Source: Desulfobotulus alkaliphilus
GTDB taxonomy: Bacteria; Desulfobacterota; Desulfobacteria; Desulfobacterales; ASO4-4
Reading direction: 5' to 3'
Length of the DNA stretch: 45,918 nt
NCBI RefSeq assembly: GCF_007830435.1
Contig: NZ_VLLC01000028.1
Span: forward strand, 1 to 45,918
A program made the position numbers and the translations under genes. This document shows positions 41,163 to 45,918 of the stretch, one piece after another. The notes beneath the pieces are model-generated. The model worked only from the letters and a program-made list of their open reading frames with translations. It did no database searches and was not told the DNA's origin. Each line of letters begins with the position of its first letter. The stretch's first letter is position 1.

Positions 41163-43590
41163 GGATTGTCCTTTCTATCAGCTCATCCTGCACTTCCGGA
41201 GCCAGATCCTGAAAATAGGCGCAGTATCCGGCAATCCGCACCAGAAGACCGGGATAGCGATCCGGATGGCTGCGGGCCTGTTTCAGGGTTTCCGCATCCA
41301 GCACATTGAGCTGCACCTGCATGCCACCCTGGGTGACCAGATAGGAACGCAGCAGCCCTGCCAGAAGTTTTTCTCCGGCTTTTCCCTTCACAAAGGCGGT
41401 GCCAAGCCTTAAATTCAGCGCCCCTCCGTTTCCCCAGTTTGAGGTATCCAGAGAAGCTGCGGAACGCAGAAGGGCCGTCGGCCCCGTTCTGTCCGCACCT
41501 GTGGCAGGGGAAAATCCATTGGCCAGCCCATGGCCCGCCCTGCGGCCCGAAGCCGAAGCTCCCGTCCACTTTCCAAAGGCCGTATGGCAGGTCATGGAGT
41601 ACATCCCCGCAAGATATTTTCCCCCACGGCTGTTTTTGTGGCGGGTGACAGCTTTCGTGAAAATATCCGCCACAAGCTGGAACATTTTATCCGCATGGGC
41701 ATCGCCATTGCCGTATTTGGGGTATCGGGTGACAAGGCTTTTGCGTAAGGCCTCTTCTCCCCTGAAATCCGATTTTAAAATCTTTACAAGATCTCCAAGG
41801 CTCCGCTTTTTTTCCCTGAAGACCAGTTTTTCGATGACAAGAAGGGAGTCGGCCACATCGGCAAGGCCCACGGCCTGATAGGAGGTGAAATCATAGGCTG
41901 CCCCTCCTGAAGTCACATCCCGCCCCCTTTCCATGCACCCTTTGGTGAGCATGGAATTGAGGGGCGCTGTGCGGAAACGCCGGTTGGCTTCTTCAAGAAG
42001 CATGGTGGCCTGTACGGCATCGGCCACCATGGCCTCCACCTGAAGGCTGAAGGCCGAGACCACCTCTTTAAAAGATGTCATGGTTTCCGGTGCAGGGCTT
42101 TTAACGGCCCAGGGGGTAAAAAGGGTCTTTCCAAAGGCCTTTCCCTGATTCAGGGCCAGCTCCAGACAGGCAGGCACATTGAAAAGTCCGGCGTCGGAAG
42201 AATGGTAGGTCCGGCCGGGGCTTCCCAGCTCCACACAGCCGATGACCCCGTAATCCCTTGCATGATCCAGCCGCATTCCGGCACGGGTCAAGGCACGGAT
42301 CACGGCTTTGTCCCCGAAAAAGGCCGGGTTGCCGCAGCCTGCTGCAATGAGAGCCGCACATTTTTCAAGGAACCATGCCGGTGTTGTTTCATGAATCCGC
42401 ACATGCAGATTGGGTTCACGGGTGCGGATTTTCAAAAAAGCATCGAGGAAGAGGCCGGAGAGGGCGTTGGTCACATCCCGGCCTTTGGCATCCGTACCGC
42501 CAAGGGTGATGCCCTGCCCCACGGTGTTACCGCTGAAAAAGGCATCCATCCTGCGGGAAAAAAGCGGAATGGTCTCACAGGCCTTAAGCTGGAAGGAGGC
42601 AATGAGGCAGGTGGCGCTTTCTGTATCCAGACGGCCTTCGGCCATGTCTTTTTCAAACAGGGGATAAAGGATCTGGTCCAGCCTGCCAAAGGACAGCCCC
42701 TGTTCGTAATCTTCAAGATTCATGGCCACATGCACCAGCCAGCAGGCCTGAAGTCCTTCCTGTAAAGTTCTTGCCGGATGCCATGGCACATGCCCAAGGC
42801 TCCGGGCGAGGCCGAAAAGGCGCTCTCTGTCATCGGGTCTGGCCGTCTCTGCAAGGATCAGGGCTTCCCTTTCAAGATTGGCAGCCATCTTTCTGATACC
42901 CCCAAGAACAATGCGGATGGATTGATAAAAGGCCCGCTGATCCTTGTCTAAGGCTTTTCCTTCCGGTGTAAGGCCCCGTGTTAAAATGGTTTTTGCCTCA
43001 GCATCCAGAAAGCCAAGGCCCCTATGAATCACCAGATCATAATCTGGAATCTGATGGGAAACACCTGCAATTTCCGTGAGAATATAACTTCTTGCCCCAA
43101 GAACCTTTGTCCATAGAAACCTGATGCGGGAAATACTGCCAAAGGCCTTTAAACCCGTGCTCCAGGTGGCGGTGAGACCCGCAATACCCAAGAGTCTCAG
43201 CTTTTCTGAAGAAGAGAGTTTTAAAGGAACGCTTCGTTTTTCAAGGCAGAAAAGATCCTCTAAAATATGGGAAGATCCTCCTTCGGGATAATAGTTGGCG
43301 GCTATTCTTTTGGAACTCATATTCCCGGCAATGGCTTCTTTGGGATAAATAACCGCTTTTCTTTTTTCTAAAACTTCTGCCAGCATTGTCGCCCGCTGTA
43401 TAAGGGGATGCTGTTTTTTTTGAAAAAGCATGGAAACTTTTGCCCGCAGCATGAGCCGGGGTCTTTCCAGACAGATACTGCAATTGGTTTCCATAAGGGT
43501 TTTGCGGATGGCTGTGATGGCGTTTTCCGTTGGGGCAGGGGATGGGGACAGGGTGTTTCGACTGTTTGATGTCAGGGCTTGTTCAGGCAT
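41155..43590 (-). CDS. Glycyl-radical enzyme, dehydratase/lyase type
   Basis: An 811-residue PFL-superfamily enzyme. The catalytic Cys452 and adjacent Glu454 are in DYGVIGCVELGSPG, a GCVE motif typical of eliminating enzymes (glycerol, propanediol and hydroxyproline dehydratases, C-S and C-N lyases), and not the CC motif of pyruvate formate-lyase. The radical-bearing Gly788 is in VRIAGYCAYF, 24 residues from the C-terminus. Residues after GCVE (TYHSSDAGLFN) differ from the diol dehydratase and isethionate lyase patterns I remember, so the substrate is open. GGAGG lies four bases before the ATG. It is expressed from a promoter flanked by two FadR-like palindromes, with the activase directly downstream. 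The radical is destroyed by oxygen, implying an anaerobic host. Confidence 0.93.
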   Translation of the reverse strand: MPEQALTSNSRNTLSPSPAPTENAITAIRKTLMETNCSICLERPRLMLRAKVSMLFQKKQHPLIQRATMLAEVLEKRKAVIYPKEAIAGNMSSKRIAANYYPEGGSSHILEDLFCLEKRSVPLKLSSSEKLRLLGIAGLTATWSTGLKAFGSISRIRFLWTKVLGARSYILTEIAGVSHQIPDYDLVIHRGLGFLDAEAKTILTRGLTPEGKALDKDQRAFYQSIRIVLGGIRKMAANLEREALILAETARPDDRERLFGLARSLGHVPWHPARTLQEGLQACWLVHVAMNLEDYEQGLSFGRLDQILYPLFEKDMAEGRLDTESATCLIASFQLKACETIPLFSRRMDAFFSGNTVGQGITLGGTDAKGRDVTNALSGLFLDAFLKIRTREPNLHVRIHETTPAWFLEKCAALIAAGCGNPAFFGDKAVIRALTRAGMRLDHARDYGVIGCVELGSPGRTYHSSDAGLFNVPACLELALNQGKAFGKTLFTPWAVKSPAPETMTSFKEVVSAFSLQVEAMVADAVQATMLLEEANRRFRTAPLNSMLTKGCMERGRDVTSGGAAYDFTSYQAVGLADVADSLLVIEKLVFREKKRSLGDLVKILKSDFRGEEALRKSLVTRYPKYGNGDAHADKMFQLVADIFTKAVTRHKNSRGGKYLAGMYSMTCHTAFGKWTGASASGRRAGHGLANGFSPATGADRTGPTALLRSAASLDTSNWGNGGALNLRLGTAFVKGKAGEKLLAGLLRSYLVTQGGMQVQLNVLDAETLKQARSHPDRYPGLLVRIAGYCAYFQDLAPEVQDELIERTIHG

Positions 43591-43614
43591 GGGACCTCCG
43601 GGGATGGTGTTTAT

Positions 43615-43627
43615 TTGGTAGTACCAA
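43615..43627. promoter_or_regulatory. GntR/FadR-type operator 1
   Basis: TTGGTAGTACCAA is a perfect palindrome around a central G and contains TGGT-N3-ACCA, the consensus of FadR-subfamily GntR regulators. It overlaps the -10 element and likely start point of the glycyl-radical-enzyme promoter, so binding should repress. Confidence 0.75.
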
Positions 43628-43654
43628 TATTTGTTTTTATGGTCTTTATGTCAA
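43626..43654 (-). promoter_or_regulatory. Promoter of the glycyl-radical-enzyme gene
   Basis: On the minus strand TTGACA (43654-43649) is followed after 17 bases by AATATT (43631-43626). Transcription would start about 25-30 bases before the enzyme's ATG. Confidence 0.6.
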
Positions 43655-43667
43655 GAAAAAAAGACAA

Positions 43668-43680
43668 TTGGTATTTCCAA
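43668..43680. promoter_or_regulatory. GntR/FadR-type operator 2
   Basis: TTGGTATTTCCAA has the same outer bases as operator 1. Its centre lies 53 bp from that of operator 1, close to five helical turns. It is upstream of the -35 element, so the two sites bracket the promoter. Confidence 0.6.
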
Positions 43681-43787
43681 AATAAAAGAAAATGCCCATT
43701 ACCCTGAGAAGGCCTGAATAAAGATGGCATTTCAAAAAAATGAAAATATGCTACAAGGCACAAAGACTAAGGAATATAAGGACAGCC

Positions 43788-44576
43788 ATGGCCACAAAAC
43801 GATCGGATACGGTTTTTAAAGCCTTGCAAAGGGAGATCCTCACGGGAGTTTATCCTGAAAATACAAGGCTTCCTTCGGAAAGACTGCTGGGAGAGATGCA
43901 TGGGGTCAGCCGCATCACCATACGGGATGCCATTGCAAGACTGGCCCAGCTCGGGCTTGTGGAAAAGCAGCCCCAGAGCGGCATCTATGTCCGGCCCTTT
44001 AGAAGCGAGGCCTCTTTGGATCTGCTCATACACATGATGCAGACCGAAGACAGTATGGATTCGGATACCCTTGTCTCCCTTCTGGAGTTCCGTCGTCTAG
44101 CTGCGGTTTTTATTGTACGCAAGGCTGCCCTGCATCCGGATTCCCATAGCCTTGATAAGTTGAAGGCTCTGCTGCAGGATGCGGAGCAGCATCTTTTGCA
44201 GGAAGAAAATCCCCTGACCGATAACAGTCCGGAAAATATTCAGGCACTGGCGGATGCGGATTTTGCCTTTCATGCGGGAATAGTGGCCATGACCCGCAAC
44301 ATGGTCGCCCAGCTTCTTTTCAATTCCTTTAAGCCTGCCTACAGGTATTACAGCCTTTTTTTCTACGGACTTGAGGGAGCCGCAAAAAAGGCTCTGCAAA
44401 ATCATAAGGAAATCCTTGCTGCCCTCTGTGCAGGGGATGAAAATTATGCGGCATGGAAAATGGAAGAAACTCTCAGCTATGCGGAAAACAGGGTCAAGGA
44501 AGCCCTTGGTATCCTTGAAGAAAGCAGGACCATACGGCTGAGGGAAGAGGGGGAAAGCCTTAGGGCAGAAAGATAA
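43788..44576 (+). CDS. GntR-family regulator, FadR/FCD subfamily
   Basis: A 262-residue transcription factor. The N-terminal winged helix shows FKALQREILTGVYPENTRLP, SERLLGEMHGVSRITIRDAI and LGLVEKQPQSGIYV. The C-terminal all-helical part fits an FCD ligand domain, with candidate metal residues in DADFAFHAGI and NHKEIL. It is divergent from the glycyl-radical-enzyme gene, and the two TTGG...CCAA palindromes between them are its probable operators. The inducer would be that enzyme's substrate or product. The ATG at 43788 is chosen for AAGGA five bases upstream; the frame is open to 43740. The dehydratase/epimerase gene follows after 13 bases. Confidence 0.9.
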   Translation: MATKRSDTVFKALQREILTGVYPENTRLPSERLLGEMHGVSRITIRDAIARLAQLGLVEKQPQSGIYVRPFRSEASLDLLIHMMQTEDSMDSDTLVSLLEFRRLAAVFIVRKAALHPDSHSLDKLKALLQDAEQHLLQEENPLTDNSPENIQALADADFAFHAGIVAMTRNMVAQLLFNSFKPAYRYYSLFFYGLEGAAKKALQNHKEILAALCAGDENYAAWKMEETLSYAENRVKEALGILEESRTIRLREEGESLRAER

Positions 44577-44589
44577 GGAGGCGTAAGGA

Positions 44590-45615
44590 ATGGGTTGGCA
44601 GCAGAACATGATACAGCCGGTACTTGTAACGGGAGCCACCGGTTTTATAGGTCGCAGGGTAATGGCAAAACTTCTTAGCGAAGGTATCTGTGTAAAGGCC
44701 ATTGTACAGCCGGAAACAGCCATTCCAAAGGAATGGGGAGAAAAGGTGGAGATTATCCGTGGCAGCATTGCAGATGCCGCAGTTGCTGGCAAAGCCGTCA
44801 GGGATACGGGAACCGTACTGCACCTTGCAGCCCTTGTCTCCGACTGGGGGGATGAGGCCCGTTTCAGGGAATGCACCGTTGAGGGAAGCCGGTATATTTT
44901 TGAGGAAGCTTTGCAGTATGGGGCAAGGGTGCTTCTTGTTTCCAGTGTGGTGGTGTATGGCGATGCCATTCCAAAGATGGTCTGTTCTGAAGAAACGCCC
45001 TTTGGAAAAACCTTTGGACCCTACAGCCGCACCAAACAGGCCCAGGAAAAACTTGCATGGGAATATTATGAAAAAAAAGGACTCCGGCTTTCCGTTGTCC
45101 GGCCTGCCAATGTTTATGGCCCGGCTTCCGGCACATGGCTCCATGACGTGGCCCCTGTCCTTAAAAAAGGTCTTCCCTGTCTCATTTCAGGCGGAGGCCA
45201 GAACGCTGGCCTTGCCTATGTGGATAATGTGGCCGATCTCATCCTCCTTGCGGCCTCCAGCGATGCCGCCCTTGGCCGTGCCTATAACGCCTGTGATGTT
45301 CTGGACATCAGCTGGAAGACCTATTTTTCCGACCTTGCCGCTATGCTTCAGGCCCCTGAACCCCGCTCCCTTCCGTGGCTGGTGGCCAAAACAGGTGCTG
45401 GAGTCTTCGAAACCCTGTGGAGGCTCCTTGGCATCCGGCACCGCCCACCCATTACCCATGAAGCCCTCAACCTTGTGGGATCGGACAACCGCTTTCCCAT
45501 GGACCGTGCGGCAAAGGAGCTGGGCTATAAACCCCGCATCTCCTATGCAGAAGGCATAAGCCGGGTTGGTGAATATATACGCCTGCAAAAATATACTGTT
45601 CATGGTCATTTTTGA
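44590..45615 (+). CDS. NAD(P)-dependent epimerase/dehydratase, extended SDR
   Basis: A 341-residue extended short-chain dehydrogenase/reductase. The cofactor motif is GATGFIG (residues 15-21). The active-site Tyr-x-x-x-Lys is YSRTK, preceded by the catalytic Ser region VLLVSSVVVYG. RPANVYGP is the extended-SDR motif. Family members act on nucleotide sugars, steroids or dihydroflavonol-like carbonyls; the substrate cannot be told here. It has AAGGAGG eight bases before the ATG and is co-transcribed with the GntR regulator, so it may serve the same pathway as the glycyl-radical enzyme, for example by handling its carbonyl product. That is inference. Confidence 0.85.
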   Translation: MGWQQNMIQPVLVTGATGFIGRRVMAKLLSEGICVKAIVQPETAIPKEWGEKVEIIRGSIADAAVAGKAVRDTGTVLHLAALVSDWGDEARFRECTVEGSRYIFEEALQYGARVLLVSSVVVYGDAIPKMVCSEETPFGKTFGPYSRTKQAQEKLAWEYYEKKGLRLSVVRPANVYGPASGTWLHDVAPVLKKGLPCLISGGGQNAGLAYVDNVADLILLAASSDAALGRAYNACDVLDISWKTYFSDLAAMLQAPEPRSLPWLVAKTGAGVFETLWRLLGIRHRPPITHEALNLVGSDNRFPMDRAAKELGYKPRISYAEGISRVGEYIRLQKYTVHGHF

Positions 45616-45693
45616 AGTAATTGTCCAGTATGTTTCATGGTTTTACTCTTTCATGGCTGATCTTTTGAAGCGTAAGCCTGGTGTTGTCAGAAT

Positions 45694-45918
45694 CTATTGG
45701 GTAATGGCACCCATGAAACACCCTCCCCCTGAGGAGGAGGTCTTTCCGGAAGAAGATGCTTTGAATACGGCACTGATTGTACAATCCTGGGTGATTTTGT
45801 CCGTTTTGTAGCTTGCATTATGCAGACTTCCTCCACATCCTGAAATACTGAAAATACTGTAGCCCGTGTTCGGTACAAGGGTGAAGCTTGTGCTTTCACC
45901 ATGATTGACGGTTTGGGA
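45694..45918 (-). CDS. C-terminus of a surface/secreted repeat protein, cut by the right edge
   Basis: A minus-strand frame enters from the right edge and ends at TAG (45696-45694). It has no start in view. The 74 residues read like one bacterial repeat domain: VNHGESTSFTLVPNTGYSIF, then ISGCGGSLHNASYKTDKITQ, then DCTISAVF. A Ser/Gly linker and the tail GGGCFMGAITQ follow. The pattern (extended TSFTLVPNTGY, a GCGG turn, and a Cys before SAVF) is common in large secreted proteins of Desulfobacterota and relatives. A GGGCF tail usually precedes a sorting or anchoring segment (often GCFIATAAYG); here it stops after eleven residues and may be truncated. It converges with the dehydratase/epimerase gene. 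Confidence 0.65.
   Translation of the reverse strand, partial: SQTVNHGESTSFTLVPNTGYSIFSISGCGGSLHNASYKTDKITQDCTISAVFKASSSGKTSSSGGGCFMGAITQ

Noticed and set aside
45617-45632. GTAATTGTCCAGTATG, resembling an R1 terminal repeat
   Set aside because: Only about 12 of 16 bases match and nothing of the R1 interior follows. It lies just beyond the dehydratase/epimerase stop and overlaps no other R1 sequence.

Overview
The window looks like a chromosomal segment of a Gram-negative, anaerobic bacterium. Desulfobacterota (the former Deltaproteobacteria) is the likeliest home, but this is inferred from gene content only. Supporting signs are an oxygen-sensitive glycyl-radical enzyme with its radical-SAM activase, a Mla outer-membrane lipid transport operon, a BvgS-like hybrid kinase, a Cache chemoreceptor, and very large modular signalling proteins. 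The backbone is moderately GC-rich. AT-rich patches (about 1-670, 13.8-15.9 kb, 39.4-40.2 kb) and a distinctly GC-rich patch (about 16.0-20.3 kb) point to acquired DNA.

Left part (1-13.6 kb): a gene start that runs off the left edge, a cupin gene without a start codon, a 1679-residue kinase-like/ATPase/GAF/GGDEF protein, the glpX-pepA pair (class II fructose-bisphosphatase and leucyl aminopeptidase) bracketed by two copies of a ~350 bp dispersed repeat called R1 here, an alpha/beta hydrolase, an RlmD-type rRNA methyltransferase and an Uup-type ABC-F ATPase.

Middle (13.6-27.3 kb): a low-GC ATPase/PD-(D/E)XK gene behind a perfect consensus promoter. Then a tightly spaced cluster of envelope or secreted proteins that I cannot assign to a known system: TPR protein, 1428-residue exported protein with Ig-like segments, propeller/TPR lipoprotein, 56-residue exported peptide. 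Next come a patatin-like hydrolase, a GntP-type permease and a stand-alone MnmD-like tRNA methyltransferase. R1 copy 3 lies here and carries two nested 69-bp palindromic elements.

Right part (27.3-45.9 kb): a hybrid kinase, a chemoreceptor, mlaEFDCA, RNase HI, an AAA+ ATPase, a hicBA toxin-antitoxin pair set among gene debris (a 51-bp glycyl-radical-enzyme remnant and a truncated R1 copy), and a glycyl-radical enzyme whose activase carries a one-base frameshift in a C7 tract. Two FadR-like palindromes sit on the enzyme's promoter, and a divergent GntR/FadR regulator plus an SDR dehydratase/epimerase follow. A protein ending in a Bacterial-repeat-like domain and a Gly-Gly-Gly-Cys-Phe tail enters from the right edge.

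The most novel-looking items are the 16.05-23.5 kb envelope cluster, the R1 repeat family with its nested 69-bp hairpin elements, and the evidence of decay and duplication around the glycyl-radical locus. I saw no tRNA, rRNA, CRISPR array or transposase gene. All calls rest on reading the sequence; no database search was run.
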